A stretch of 64,000 nt of DNA from Cycas panzhihuaensis (Eukaryota; Cycadophyta): NCBI GenBank assembly GCA_023213395.1, contig CM041465.1, positions 89,039,741 through 89,103,740 on the forward strand, written 5' to 3'. A program made the translations under genes and the position numbers. A model generated the notes under the pieces. It was not told the DNA's origin. It made no database searches and was given only the letters and a program-made list of their open reading frames with translations. How positions within the stretch are numbered: position 1 is the stretch's first letter; each line of letters begins with the position of its first letter. This document shows, piece by piece, positions 1 to 11,616 of the stretch.

Positions 1-758
1 ACATCAAGGAGAGTGTTGGCAACGCTTAAGAGAAACGTTTAACCCCATCGAAAAATAGGATTCTGCTCAAATGGGGCATAGATCCGGAACTTTCAGTACC
101 TAAATCTAGAAGCACTAGATGGATACCCCCGATAGAGCCATGGTACAAAATTAACTTTGACGGGCAAAAAGGGAACCCCGGGGAAGCTTGGGGGGACTGC
201 AGGATTGGAATGGCTCCCTCATTTGGGCTTTCATGACTATTATGACTCCCAGACTAATAACTATGTAGAAATGCATATGATGATCAAAGCCCTGGACTTA
301 GGCCATGTTGGGGGATTACAGAGATTGGTGATTGAGGGGGACTCAGAGGTTGTCTTAAACTCACGAAAGGTGTGGCCTGCTCGACTGGAAATTTCGTGCT
401 ATCATCAATGATGCCAAAGATATCATTCAGTATTCGCTTGGAAGTTAGTATTAGACACACCCTAAGAGATGGGAATAAAGCAACAGACTTTTTGGCAAAT
501 TGGGGGGTGATAAACAAGAGAGGGCAAGTGTGGAGATGTGATTTCCCTAGAGATCTTGACTGCAGAGAAGGATATGACTTGCAATAACTAGCCGAGGGGC
601 TTGTCCCGGTGACCTGTTTTCTCTTGCCTTTTCCGTAACGCTACTATTGTTTCTATCCTGATATCCTTTGGATATTGATGTACTAGGTTGTGGGAGCCTG
701 TTCTCAAACCCACTTTAAATTCTATTTTACCTTATCAAAAAAAAAAAAAAAAAAAAAA
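1..758 (+). mobile_element. LINE-1: 3' end of a plant L1-like LINE
   Basis: This is the 3' end of a non-LTR retrotransposon whose upstream part lies outside the window. It holds an RNase H domain, then a short 3' UTR, then an A22 run at 737-758. The tail just before the poly-A (GGTTGTGGGAGCCTG, later TTTTACCTTATC) closely resembles the tail of the minus-strand LINE at 3451-9556, so both belong to one family. The sequence right after the poly-A is the RNase H end of a copia element on the other strand, so this LINE inserted into that copia. Its second target-site copy would lie left of the window. Confidence 0.85.
100..587 (+). pseudogene. LINE-1 ORF2 C-terminal RNase H domain, broken
   Basis: This is the C-terminal RNase H domain typical of plant L1-type ORF2 proteins, which would degrade RNA in the RNA/DNA hybrid. 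The segment around 150-175 reads as YKINFDG followed by a Gly/Asn/Pro-rich turn, the usual first strand with a catalytic Asp. The segment near 275-350 contains the Glu-bearing helix (a change from the usual N-x-AE context) and a VIEGDSE strand with another catalytic Asp. The end reads REGNKATDFLANWG, equivalent to the DGNxxAD...AxxG motif; here the first residue is D (RDGNKATDFLANWG). At least two frame changes are needed to follow the domain, and stops occur between 230 and 300, so no functional protein is expected. Its intact TGG (Trp) in LANWG is useful for comparison with the other LINE copies. Confidence 0.8.
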
Positions 759-762
759 TTAC

Positions 763-1850
763 CTCATATGTAGTTGTAATTATAGGTTTATATTATGATT
801 TTGTAGAAGACAATGAGATGGTGGCCTACTTCTTATTGCACCAAGAAATCAAACCAGAACTAGATGTAAATAGAAATCCTATAATTGATCTTTGATCATC
901 AACAACTCTAGCTCAATCTAAGCTAGTATAGCCATGCACTTTGAACTTATCAGCTCTTAAGAATAAAAGTCTAAATCTAATAGTACCCTTAATATACCTT
1001 AGTATGTACTTTATTATCTTCCAATGAGAGATGGATGGAGTACTCATAAAATAAGCTATAATGCCAATATCATAACTAATATTAGGCCTAGTATTAATGA
1101 GGTAAATAAAGTTTCCTACTAATTGCTTGTATAATGTGCCATCAATATTTTTAATATCTACCTCTTTAGACAACTTAAGGCCAACTTCCCTGGGTGTAGC
1201 CATTGTCTTATAATCCTCTATATAGAAGCATTTTAATAAAGTATATGCATACTTTGGATGTGAAACAAATATGTTATTATTTTGCTAAAACTCCAAACTA
1301 AAGTAGTAATGTAAAATACCAAGATCAAACATCTCAAAGACTTTGGAAAGGTCCTTTTACAGAGTTTCTATCTAAGAAGTATATTTGTCAATAAAAATGG
1401 GATCATTAACATAGAAAACAACAATAAGTATTTCATCATTCTTATATTTAATATATAAGTTATTATTTGATTCACAATAAATGAACTTTGAAGTGATGAA
1501 GTATTCATCAATATATGGATACCATACCCTCAATGCTTATTTAAGACTATGTAAGGCTTTCTTCAACTTGCATACAAGTTGCTCTTTGCTAGTTTATACA
1601 AAGCCTTTAGGCTATTACATATAAACTTCTTCATTAAGAATGCCATGAAGAAAAAACACTCTTGACATCTATACCTTTAATCTAAGCATAACCTTTAGGT
1701 ATAAGTTGAGCCTTATATTTGTCAATATCATCATTTGATCAATACTTTACCTTGTATACCCATTTATAACCAATCACCTTCTTCTTAGGTGGAAGCTTAA
1801 CAAGACCCCCTGTATCATTCTTTAGTATAGAATTGTACTTCTCCTACATA
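763..1850 (-). pseudogene. Copia-B reverse transcriptase and RNase H, broken
   Basis: The minus strand reads as copia RT followed by RNase H. Near 1740-1830 it gives KKKVIGYKWVYKVKY, the start of the copia RVT_2 domain. Near 1400 it gives FYVNDPIFID, the position of the catalytic YVDD box with the first Asp changed to Asn. Near 1080-1200 it gives an LYKQLVGNFIYLINTRPNIS stretch, the conserved segment after RT. Near 800-920 the RNase H start reads GYTSLD, then DDQRSIIGFLF, then after a frameshift KKQATISLSST-like residues. Stops and frameshifts are frequent. The longest uninterrupted piece is 913-1203 (96 codons). Confidence 0.8.
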
Positions 1851-3442
1851 ACTTACTATTAGTGAGATGCATTTTTAGCTTCAACAAAAGATTCAAGTTT
1901 ATTTATATTTAAGACATTAGACATTAAGGAAAATTTTATCTTGCTATGCATCTACACACCTATACTAGTACTAATATCACTGATCCAAGAATCTTTTATG
2001 ATTTAAGTATACCATTTAGATAACTTAGAAGAATAAGAAGAAGATGGAATATCTGTAGGTATTTCCTTACTCTCTTTTTTCTTCACATTAGTTTCACTCT
2101 TCACCTTTGTGCTTTCATCATCAACATTTATAATAGGAATTATATCTTTATTGGACTAAAAAAGAGAACATCCTTACTAATTATAATCTTCTTCTCTAAG
2201 GGATTCTAGAGTTTATAGGCTTTGAATGACTCATTATACCTTACAAAGATGCACCCACAACTTTTATCATTATGTTTTTGTCACTTTTTATCAAGTACAT
2301 GTATATAAGTAGTACAACTAAAGCCACAAAGATTACAAGCAAAGGGTTTTCTTCCTATCCAAGCCTCTTCAAGAGGCATGCTTCAAATAGTTATTATAGG
2401 ACTTCTATTTAAAACATACACTATTTTGTTCACTACTTTAGTCCACAAGCCATTAGGCATATTTCTAGCCTTAAGCATACATCTTGCCATTTTAGCAATA
2501 CTACAATTCTTTCTTTCAGTTATACCATTCTATTGTAGTGTATAAAATGTTGCCAATTTCCACTTGATGCTATGGCTCTTGTAGAAAGTAATGAACTAGG
2601 AAGATAGATGTTCACCTCCACTATTACTTCTTAGAATTTTAATCTTTTTTTATAGAAGTTCTTCACCTTAGCTTTGAATTCCTTAAAGTTCATAAATACT
2701 TCTAACTTGTTTTTCATAGGATAAATCCATGTCTTCCTAGCCAAGTCATCGATGAATATCACAAAGTATCTCATTCCTTCAAATGTAACTAGTGTGATTA
2801 GTCCACATAGATCATAGTGTAGTAATTCTAATTTATCTTTTGCTTACTAAGTGGATTTGATAAAAAAATTCCTATGTTATTTTCCTAATATGTAAGCATT
2901 ATATATTTTATTACTTCTCTACACTAAAGAAAAATCATGTACCATCTTTAGCTTATTCAATAAATAAAGGCCATGGTAGTTCAAATGTATAAAACAATCA
3001 TGCTATAATGCATTAGATGAAGTTATAATAAAACTATGCTAAGATGAGCTAGAGAATTTATATAAGCCATTCTCCTGAACTCTTTGAGCAATTACAAAAT
3101 TAACATCTTTGATAGCACACTTAACAACATTAAACTTCACTTTTAAATTTAGTTTAGATATACAACTTACAAAGAGTAAGTTAGATTTAAAATATGGTAC
3201 ATACAACACATCAAAGATTGCCTGAGAATAATTGTATCTTTTCCTCCTACTTTATGCTCATTATCATCATTAAGAATTATGATCAAATTATTTTCTTCTT
3301 TGAGTTATTTAAACCATTCTTTATGAAATGCGATATGGTTTGATGCTCTTGAATCAATGCATCAAGTACTTTAAAGTACTAGAAATAACATTAAATAAAA
3401 AAACTTTTTCATTATTAGCAGATAGATCTATGGTTTTATTAG
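1851..3442 (-). pseudogene. Copia-B integrase and remains of protease, broken
   Basis: The minus strand between about 2200 and 2800 contains copia integrase landmarks in order: NSGGEHLSS (the TDNGGEF region), NGITERKN (the conserved ENGIAERKN-like motif with the third acidic residue), then KARNMPNGLWTKVVN and YVLNRSP. The 2800-3440 part is the HHCC and protease side but is too decayed to place motifs, apart from a weak IDSGA-like area close to the LINE junction. Many TAG stops interrupt the frame. Confidence 0.7.
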
Positions 3443-3452
3443 CACCCTTCTT
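3443..3452. repeat. Target-site duplication of LINE-2 (CACCCTTCTT), left copy
   Basis: The 10-bp string CACCCTTCTT is at 3443-3452 and again at 9557-9566, flanking the LINE. Copia-B coding sequence continues across the two copies. The duplication may be a few bases longer because it merges with the poly-T on the left. Confidence 0.8.
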
Positions 3453-3639
3453 TTTTTTTTTTTTAATTAGGTAAAAATAAGTAACTGTGGGTTTTAACAC
3501 AGGATCCTACAACCTTATATATCAATAATTTTTATAGACCACTATGCATATTGGCCATGACAAACCCATGATCAAACTTAAAACAACACCAAAGACAAAC
3601 TAAATCATGCCAGGAGAAGCCCCTTGGCTAGCTTTACTG

Positions 3640-6600
3640 TTACTCACGAATCCTTCCCCCTTCAACTAGTCTCATAGATTCCTCTGAGATATCCTCTCTC
3701 TATATAATAGATCTCCTATACCTCACTCCCTAGTTAGCTAGATTATCCACAACTTTATTACCTTCCCTATATGTGTGTTGTAACTACACACTCTTTGTAC
3801 CCTTTAGGGCTTCCTGAGCATCCTTAACCATAGCCTGGGTTCTCTAATATGGTGTGGTTGTACCATTCAAAAGCTTTATTACATTAAGTGAGTCACCCTC
3901 CAACACCACCTTACTGAAACCTCCCTTGAATGACAACTCCATAGCTTTTAGCATAGCTGCCATCTCTGCACTGTGGTTCATCTACTGATCATAGTACTCT
4001 ACAAAGGCTCAGATGACATTCCCTTTGGCATATCTACATATACCTCCATCTCTATCATCCTCAGGGTTTCCTTTTGAAGCCCCATCAAAATTTATTTTCA
4101 CCTAATGCTCATTTAGTGGAGCCTAGGAGCAAACCCTTCTCTTCCCCTCCTGGGTTATTGGCCTTAACCCCCACTTGTCCAGGATCGTCCCTTTTGTAGC
4201 TGTTATTTGCTTCTCCTCTGTGAGCTTTACATTCTCCCTGATTCTAGTATAAATAGTATTAAAAATTCTATTTGCATCCATGTGTCTGTCTTGGAAAAGC
4301 CTCCTGTTTCTTTCTTTCTATAAGTTCCATAACATCAATAGAAGGATAATTCTCCAAATGCTATTGAGAACTCTGCTCCTATAAGAGCTATGCCAAGATA
4401 TCCATCGGTCCATTGGATTTCCTAATTGCACCCAATAGACTTCAAAGAGATTAAGCAATAATCTCCATACCTCCATCGAGTAGGCGTAGTGAAGGAGAAT
4501 GTGGTCCATACATTCCTCCTCCTTGCAATAAAGAACATACCTATTTATCAGCTAGAATCCCCTCTTTATCAGGTTATCCACTGTTAAATTTTTTTTCTTC
4601 AAATAAATCCACCAAAAAATAGTTATTTTTGGAATTAGATCTAATTTTCACATTCCTTCTAATAGCTTGTTTCTCTGATCCCCTCTCTCGATACATAAGA
4701 AGTGGTATCCCTGCTTCGCTGAATACTCCCCTAATTGAGTCAATGGCCAAACCACTAAATTTATAACTTTTATTTTAGGGATGTAACACTTTTCAAGTAC
4801 CCTTCCAAGGTTATCTATCCCCTCTTAGGAATTGATCTCCCCTTGAAGGTCCTCAAAACTTCTCCATTTACTCCTTCTTTTCCCACCTGTCTAATAATCC
4901 TTCATGTAAACCCTGTAACACCTCTCATAAGGGGTCTAAAAAGGGGGTAAGATCATGCCTGCTCTTCAAGCACTTATCATTACACCAAGCATCCTCCTAG
5001 AAGTTTATAGAGTTCCCGTTGTCCAATTTCTATCTCACCCTGGCCCTTAACATGCTTATAGACTTAAGAATGCTCCTCCAGACCACTGATCTAGTGGAGG
5101 GGACTGTATTCTCATTTAAAAGAGAGCTTCCTTGAAGATACTTTTGGAGAAATATCTTTTCCCATAGGCCCTCCCCACCTTTAACCAAGTGCTAACCAAG
5201 ATTTGCCACTAATGCAATATTAAAAAGTGGTATTCTTCTCAAGTTTAGGCCTCCAACCCATCTCGGGATATAGACTTTGTCCCAACTCACCAGCTAAATT
5301 CTATCCTTCTCCTCAAGCCTAGAATAAAGGAATCTTTTTTGGATGGATTCTAGCACTATCGAGACCCCGCCTGGTAATCTAAATATAGACACCTAATAAA
5401 CATGAATGCTTTGTAAGGCAGTAGCCACCAGTTGGAGCTTTCCAGCTTAGCTGAGAAGAGCTCCCTTCCATCCATCTAGTTTCCTCTGGATCTAGTCAAT
5501 AACAGGGTTCCACATCTCTTTATTCATCTTCCCTACAAATAGTGGCATCCTTAAGTAAGTGGTAGGCAACTTCTGGATCTCCATCTCTAAGATTCTACTA
5601 ATCCTCCTTTGGGTAGTTATTGAGGTGTTTATGAAATAGACACTACTTTTATTCAAAGTTATCTTTTGGTTTGTGGCCAGCTCAAATCTTTTCAAGCCTT
5701 CTTTAAACCTGTGAGCCTCCCTTAAGGTTGATTTCCCCAACAATATATAGTCATCTACAGATTGATGGTGCATAATATTATCCACACTAGATGTAGGTCT
5801 TAATCCTTTGATAATCCCCTGTCTTCTATCTTCCTCGATGGCCCTACCCAAGAGTTCAACTAAGATTATAAAAAGGTAAAGGGAAAAGGGTTCTCCCTAT
5901 CTCAACCCTCTATGTCCCAAAAAAAATCTGGAGAATATGCCATTAATAATAATAGAGTATTATGGATTGGATATGCAGAGCTTCACCCACTCTCTCCATC
6001 TCTTTCTAAACACAAATGCCTCTATGCACTCCAAAAGGCAATCCCATGAGACTCTATCATAGGCCTTCAAAAGGTCAATTTTTATTAGCACACTAGGCTC
6101 CTTCCTTTCCTTGGCAGAATGAAGAGTTTTATGGGCCACGATTATACCATCCATGATCTATCTTCCTTACACAAAACCATCTTGGTTCTAAGAGATAATT
6201 TGAGGAATGATATTTTTTAATCCATTAGCCATCACCTTTGTAAAAATCTTATATTTCAAGTTGCAAAGGTTGATAGGATGAAACTCCTCCAACCTTTTTG
6301 TCCTATCCTTTTTTGGGATTAGGATTAAAATGGTGTCTTACCATTCCCCAAGAATCTTTTGGTTTCTATAAAACTCTTGCATAGCCTCCATAAGATCTTC
6401 CTTTATTATATCCCATAATTCTTAGAAAACGCTTAGGGGGAAACCATTTGGTCTCAGGGCTTTCTCACTCTTCATGCTAAAAACTACTTTCTTGACTTCT
6501 TCCTGGGTAAAAGGTGTTGTAAGCATATCATTCTGACTTTCATTGACCAATCTGGGGATAGTCCTTAGGAAATCCTTTCTAGCATCCTTATGCCCATCCT

Positions 6601-7836
6601 GCGATTCGATAAACAAATCCCTAAAGTAAGCAATAGATATATCCTTTAAATCTTCTAGATAGTTCACTTCTAAGCCATCTTCCCTTTGGATTTTGTTGAT
6701 CCTATTTTAGCTCTATGCTTTACTATGGTCATATGGAAAAATTCAGTGTTCCTATCTCCCTCTACTAGCCATATGGCCCTTAATTTTTACCTCTAGTGTA
6801 TTTCTTCTTTAATTAACAACTCCTCTAGATTCTCAACCAGATCTCTTTCTTCTTTGTCTAGTGCTTGAGTCTTGCCTCCTTCCTGGATTCTACTCTTAAT
6901 AATGTTTAGATACTTAATAGTTTATTCCTTGTCCGTATGAATATTTCACAACACCTCTTTGTTCCAACTCTTCACCTGCCTCTTAACCCAGTCTAGTTTC
7001 TTCAAAAATTTGTACATGGCATGTCCTTAGACTGGAACCCTCCACCATTCCCCACCCTTCTTTCTAAAATTTGGATGTCTGACCTACATCAATTTGAACT
7101 TGAAAAGCTATCCCATATGTTTCTTCAAATTCAAGAAGACAAACTAAAGAGTAGAGTGGTTAGATCTGATTTTTAGAAAAGCCTCTAATATAAAGTTATT
7201 AAAGCATCTAACCCATTCAAAGTTTACCAGAGCCTTTTCCAGCTTAATCTGGATGAGTTGATTCCCTAGCCTCTTATTTGATTAGGTGAAATTTACTCCT
7301 CTAAGCACAACATCTAATAGCCCCTCTTTCTACATAAAACAACCAAGTTCATGCATGTTGTTCAACCACCCCTCTTGGCCCCCTCTCTTCTCTCCTGAGC
7401 ATAGGGCTATATTGAAATTGCCTACCACTAGCCATGGGGCTCTACACTCTCCATGGTCCTCCAAGACCCTGTCCCACAACTTCCTTCTATTCTCAGGGAG
7501 ATTTTGGGCATAGACATTTGTAGCCAACCATTTTAAATTATTTCTCCTGCAGGTGAACCATATAGAGATATAGGATTCCTCCTCCTTGAAGGTTTCCTCT
7601 ATCTAATCATCTAGATTCCCTATCACCATCAAACCTCAAACCCCTTAGCTGCTATTTACTTCATTGCACTCTGCTTTCTTCCAGATTCTATTCTTAGCTC
7701 TTAAATGATTATCCATGTTTAGTTTAGTTTCCTGCAAGAAAATTAAATCTGGTTGTTCTCTCAATCTCATATCTTTTAAGATCCTTTGTTTAGAGGGGGC
7801 ATTCAACCCCTTGACATTCTATGAAATAAGCTTCAT
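3640..7836 (-). pseudogene. LINE-2 ORF2 (endonuclease, RT, zf-RVT, RNase H), broken
   Basis: ORF2 would nick target DNA and copy the LINE RNA at the nick. The likely start is the ATG at 7836, giving MKLIS, then a TAG where the family has Trp (SWNVRGL), then NVKGLN; this is the start of the apurinic endonuclease-like domain. Downstream come LIFLQETK (about 7740), VVGNFNIALCSGEKRGG (about 7400, the GDFN motif with D to N), and the RT region (about 6670-5500) with LIKIDLLKAYDRVSW at about 6070 and LRPNGFPLS at about 6440. A zf-RVT-like segment (MDHILLHYAYSMEVW) lies near 4500. The C-terminal RNase H (about 4160-3660) has INFDGASKGNPE, VLEGDSLNVIKLL and REGNKVVDNLAN followed by TAG. About ten or more stops and several frame changes make it nonfunctional. 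Confidence 0.85.
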
Positions 7837-7943
7837 CTCTTTTTCCTTGGCTTCTATACCTTCATTGTTACTTCTCTTTGTAGTTCACATCCTTTAGCTC
7901 TGGGTCTTAGCATGGGCCCTTCCAGGAATCCATCATTCAGGGT

Positions 7944-9068
7944 TTTCTAGTTACCCTGGTTAACTTGTGCCACCGCTTCCCTTTCTCTTAATGTCTTCAG
8001 GGGGGGCCTTCCCACCCTCCTCTTAGACCCAACATCCCCAATCTTCCTTTGACCTGCTTCCTTCTGAATCACCTGGGGTGGAGTCTCTTTGATCTCTTCT
8101 TCTGGGATATGTTTCCTTGACTCCCCATCCACCTCTGCCAAACCCAGAACCTGAGCCTCCTCCTCTCCCTCCTCAGAGAGAGTATCCTCCTCATTGGGGT
8201 TAAATCCAAACCCCTCTCCTCTATGCTCTGAGAAAGGGCTCTCATCTCCCACCATCTGTTAGGGTTCCTCCATCTTCTATGGGTTTTCCTCTAGTATGTT
8301 GTTCTCTTCCTATTTTGCCTCCTCCTCTTTCTTATCCTCAGGGTATTTCTGAGGCAGGTGGCCCAACCTTCTACATACAAAGCATTTGAAGTTATCCATC
8401 TCATAGATTAGTGGTTGCACCTTGCTCCAATCCTCCATGTTTATCCACACCTCATCTGTGAGGGGTTTATCAATCCTAGCCAGTATGTAGAACCTGGTGT
8501 TGATTAGCCTACTTCTATTTTTGGTGGCTGAATCAATTGCTAGAAGGGGGCCAATGGCTTTCACCACCCTCTTTAGGACCTCCATATTCCATAACTGTAG
8601 TGGGAGCCCAGGAAGCTGAATCCACATTGATTCTTACTTAACCATGGGTATCGAGGGGTCAAAATCACTTTGCCATTTTTCTAGCATTAAGGCCTTCCTT
8701 CCTAGTATCCAAGGTGCCTTTAGGAGAATATTGGTCATATCTTCCTACACGGTGAACTTAAATAAGACACACCTCTTTAGCATCACTATAACTTCCATTA
8801 GTCCTATAGTCCTCCATCTATTTCTAGTCCAACTCCTTATAACTTCCAATCCAGGTCTAGGCCTAGAGAATCTTCCAACCAGATAGTTCTCCTAGTACTT
8901 CTCCATTTTCTCCACCAATTTTTTAGGAATTTGTAATCTGACTTTGTTATCTTGGATTATAGGGGTTAGATCATAATCCTCCTCTTCTCTTGATCTTAGA
9001 ACCTCTAAATAGGATCTTTCCTAAGAGGGATTATAAGACTGGTTTTGGTTTCTTGGTTCCTTCTCCAT
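7944..9068 (-). pseudogene. LINE-2 ORF1 (DUF4283/zinc-knuckle RNA-binding protein), broken
   Basis: ORF1 of plant LINEs binds LINE RNA. The ATG at 9068 starts MEKEPRNQNQ. A DUF4283-like region (about 8900-8640) has RSWTRNRWRTIGLMEV, then WILGRKALMLEKW. After a stop it continues MWIQLPGLPLQLWNMEVL, a hallmark of this family, and a zinc knuckle FKCFVCRRLGHLPQKYPED near 8370, where the CX2CX4HX4C pattern has Tyr for the last Cys. The C-terminal third (8255-7944) is acidic and then basic (SKRRVGRPPL, similar to an AT-hook). Four or more in-frame stops are present, mostly TAG. Confidence 0.82.
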
Positions 9069-9556
9069 TTTAGATATAATTATTTCCAATAAAAACAAAA
9101 ATAAATGCTAAGAAAAGAGAGCCTGACTTACATGTCTTTTGACATCCGTCTTTCCTCTTTTATTAGGATATCTACAGGTCTTTTCGTCTTACCTCTGGAA
9201 TCCTTCTAGTAGCACAGTCCTTTTAAGCAAATTTGTCCTCCCGTATCTCTCACTTCTTCTCCATATAGTTCCCTGTAGTCTGAATCCTAATAAAAATCTA
9301 GAACACTTTATTAGTCTCCTTATCGCAACCGATCCACTTAGTCCATCTTGATTGCCTTGTTCAAGCCAATCCACCTTAATATAGTTGCATCTCAGGAGGT
9401 TGTTTAGTCCCCCATCTCCTTCTAGGTCTCAAACAACCCTTTTCTCCTTATATTATAGCCTCTCTATTGCCAGCTTCTTCCACAGTTTGCAGCTCAAGTT
9501 GATGGCGAAACCCTATACGGTGTAGCGCAGTGTATTTTAGAATGCTATGGCTACAT
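9069..9556 (-). other. LINE-2 5' untranslated region
   Basis: This is the stretch between the 5' target-site boundary (9556) and the ORF1 ATG (9068). On the minus strand it starts ATGTAGCCATAGC and is moderately C/T-rich on the plus strand. Plant LINEs carry an internal promoter here, but I see no motif that proves it. Short reading frames on both strands have no recognisable content. Confidence 0.6.
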
Positions 9557-9566
9557 CACCCTTCTT

Positions 9567-10414
9567 CTTTTTATTTACCTTTTTCTTCCAACAATTCTTC
9601 TTAAAATAACCAATCTTTTTGCTATAGATGCAGGTGATATCCTTTTTCCCTTTGGATTTACTTATATTAGGAGAAGGATATTGAGCTTATTTAGGAGCAT
9701 TCAACTATAATTTCAACTTAAATTGAGAGGTTAATACCATCCACTACTGTTACTAATATATCCATCCATACATTGTTCTTTGTGCAAGAGAAGACTAACT
9801 AACTCTTCAAATGTTAAAGGCTGTGATCTCTTTGTCAGGAATAGGCTCGTAATAAAAATATGATAACCTGCATAGAGGATATTTAAAGTTATTCTCACAA
9901 GTTCTCTCTCCTTAGCTTTCTCACCATTGGTAATTAGTTGATCTCTGATTTCCTTAAGTCTTTGTAAATGGATGAAGATATAGCCATCGATTATCATTTT
10001 ACAAGCATACAAATAATTTTTAAGGTATAAAAGTCTAGTTTTGTTCTTTATTTCATACAGATCTTTTAATGTTTGCCATGTTTTTGCTAATGTCATTTTG
10101 CCTTGTAGGCGTGTGATAAGTTCATCTGCAATAGATAAACTAATAATTATAAGTGTCTCTTGATCTTTATCCTCCCATTCTTCCACCTCTTTCACTATTA
10201 TTATTGAAGTTGTAGAGGTTACTCCAATATACACTCCAATAGTTGTTGTAGCTTGAGGGTTTATCTGAACTAGCTTAGGTTCCTTACCTTCAACTATTTC
10301 TATTAATCTTGTTAAAGCTAATATGTTGGAAATTTTAAACTTCCATATTACATAATTTTTTCTATTTAGTTTTATTGATACTAATAGAATGTAACCAACT
10401 ATGTTTACATTCAA
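9567..10414 (-). pseudogene. Copia-B gag, partly open
   Basis: Gag is the capsid protein of the copia element. The minus-strand frame from ATG 10414 is open for 227 codons. It begins MNVNIVGYILL...LNRKNYVIWKFKISNIL, matching the copia gag N-terminus (a Leu-x-x-x-Asn-Tyr-x-x-Trp signature). It continues with AKTWQTLKDLYE, LYACKMIIDGYIFIHLQRLKEIRDQL and LTFEELVSLLLHKEQ, the usual gag C-terminal order. After a stop near 9731 a Lys-rich tract with ITCIYSKKIGYFKKNCWKKK (about 9640-9580) is a zinc knuckle in which two ligands are altered. Reading then enters the LINE-2 junction. This is the longest non-repeat open frame in the left part of the window. Confidence 0.82.
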
Positions 10415-11271
10415 TATAATGACAAAAACTATAATAAGAACATGATTGTAAGCATGAGTTTATAAGGATACTTAGAGGTTGCAAGGTCTATTTGGAAAAC
10501 TGAGCTAAAATTATAAAGGTACAACTCAAAATATGACTATAGTAACTTGAATTTTTGAAAACAAAGGTCTAACAAAATAGTCATGGCAGTTAATAACTTT
10601 TAAGCATTAAATCCCCCTTCACCATGTAACCATGGGCTAAAAAAACTAAAGTGTAGATCCCAATTATGATCAAAAGTAATTAAATTTCACTAACGTATAG
10701 TTTAAAACTTTGGATTATTAAAAATTATGTTAAATAAATTAATTGTGTATGAATGAAAAATTCTACAACTATCAAAATTTGCACATATAATTATGAAGGT
10801 CAATTTGCTCACCAAATGCAAGCGAAGACAAAAATTGATAAATAAATAGTTAATTTTGGGGTTCTCGAGCATGATCTATGCAATTGTAGCCTTAGATGGG
10901 AGAAAACACTATCACAAATAGAGAAAAAAAAGAGTTAAAATATGGTTTATAGACCCTTTAACTTCTTGAGTTTCTTGAGACAAAATGAGGGTAAACAATC
11001 TTATTTTTAAAGTTGAGTATATTATAAAATGAGCCTTTGAAGAGTTTGGAATAATCGCATAGCATTAAAAACTATAAAAACACTGAGTTTTGAGATCCCA
11101 CTCATCTTAAAGTCACCCATCCATAAAAAATGTCTTATTTTTCATCGAAAACACTCATGGGTTTGCATATAATCTATAAAAACTTATAAAGAAGCACTGC
11201 ACTACAATAATAATGCCTAAAGATTTGATTTATGGCAAAAAATTGAGAAAAAAGTCATAAACAAATCATGG
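10415..11271 (-). other. Copia-B leader, no gene seen
   Basis: This AT-rich stretch lies between the gag start and the primer binding site of Copia-B. I see no reading frame or RNA gene. A leader of 850 bp is long for copia and might include a small unrecognised insertion. Confidence 0.5.
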
Positions 11272-11283
11272 GCTCTAATACTA
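11272..11283 (-). promoter_or_regulatory. Copia-B primer binding site (initiator Met-tRNA type)
   Basis: On the minus strand this reads TAGTATTAGAGC, which differs from the standard plant copia site TGGTATCAGAGC by two transitions. It marks the inner edge of the 5' LTR and fixes the orientation of the element. Confidence 0.75.
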
Positions 11284-11616
11284 TATCAAATAAATAAGAA
11301 ATAGGGTTGTATTAAAACTCATAATAAAATAAGAGCGAATGTGAAAATGCAAAAGTAAAATCAACAAAGAATTACTTGTATTAATTCACCTACAACACAT
11401 GCTCATATTTGCTCCAAAATCTCCAAGGCAATCACCTTTAATCTCTTGGTTTGAAAAAGATTCAAGAGACAAGAATTTAGTTCTTAATTTAAGAAGAGAA
11501 TTGAAGAGTTGAGGAAGCTAAGTAAGAGCAATTGATCCTCTTATTAGTTGACTCTTTATTATAAAGTACATATTATTAACATTGAACTTTATGAAATAAT
11601 AAAATACATATTATTT
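11284..11616 (-). repeat. Copia-B 5' LTR (right edge approximate)
   Basis: This is the AT-rich segment between the primer binding site and the resumption of gypsy RNase H coding sequence near 11617. The partner LTR is not in the window, so the outer edge is inferred only from where Gypsy-A reading starts. Confidence 0.5.

Larger units (their letters stand above)
3451..9556 (-). mobile_element. LINE-2: near full-length L1-like LINE, about 6.1 kb
   Basis: This is a plant L1-type non-LTR retrotransposon on the minus strand. In its own 5'-3' order it has a 5' UTR (9556-9069), ORF1 (from 9068), ORF2 (from about 7836: endonuclease, RT, zinc-binding region, RNase H), a 3' UTR and a poly-A tail (poly-T at 3450-3464 on the plus strand). 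A 10-bp target-site duplication flanks it. It split the gag-pol of Copia-B and is therefore younger than Copia-B, yet its ORFs carry many stops. Confidence 0.88.
759..11616 (-). mobile_element. Copia-B: decayed Ty1/copia element, minus strand, left end missing
   Basis: Read on the minus strand the order is 5' LTR (about 11616-11284), primer binding site, leader, gag (from 10414), then protease, integrase, RT and RNase H ending near 763. This is the copia order, with integrase before RT. A LINE (3451-9556) interrupts it just after the gag zinc-knuckle region. The 3' LTR is not seen because LINE-1 poly-A abuts the RNase H end at 758. The right edge, near 11616, is where a gypsy RNase H reading resumes, so this element inserted into Gypsy-A. 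The boundary there is approximate. Confidence 0.75.
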
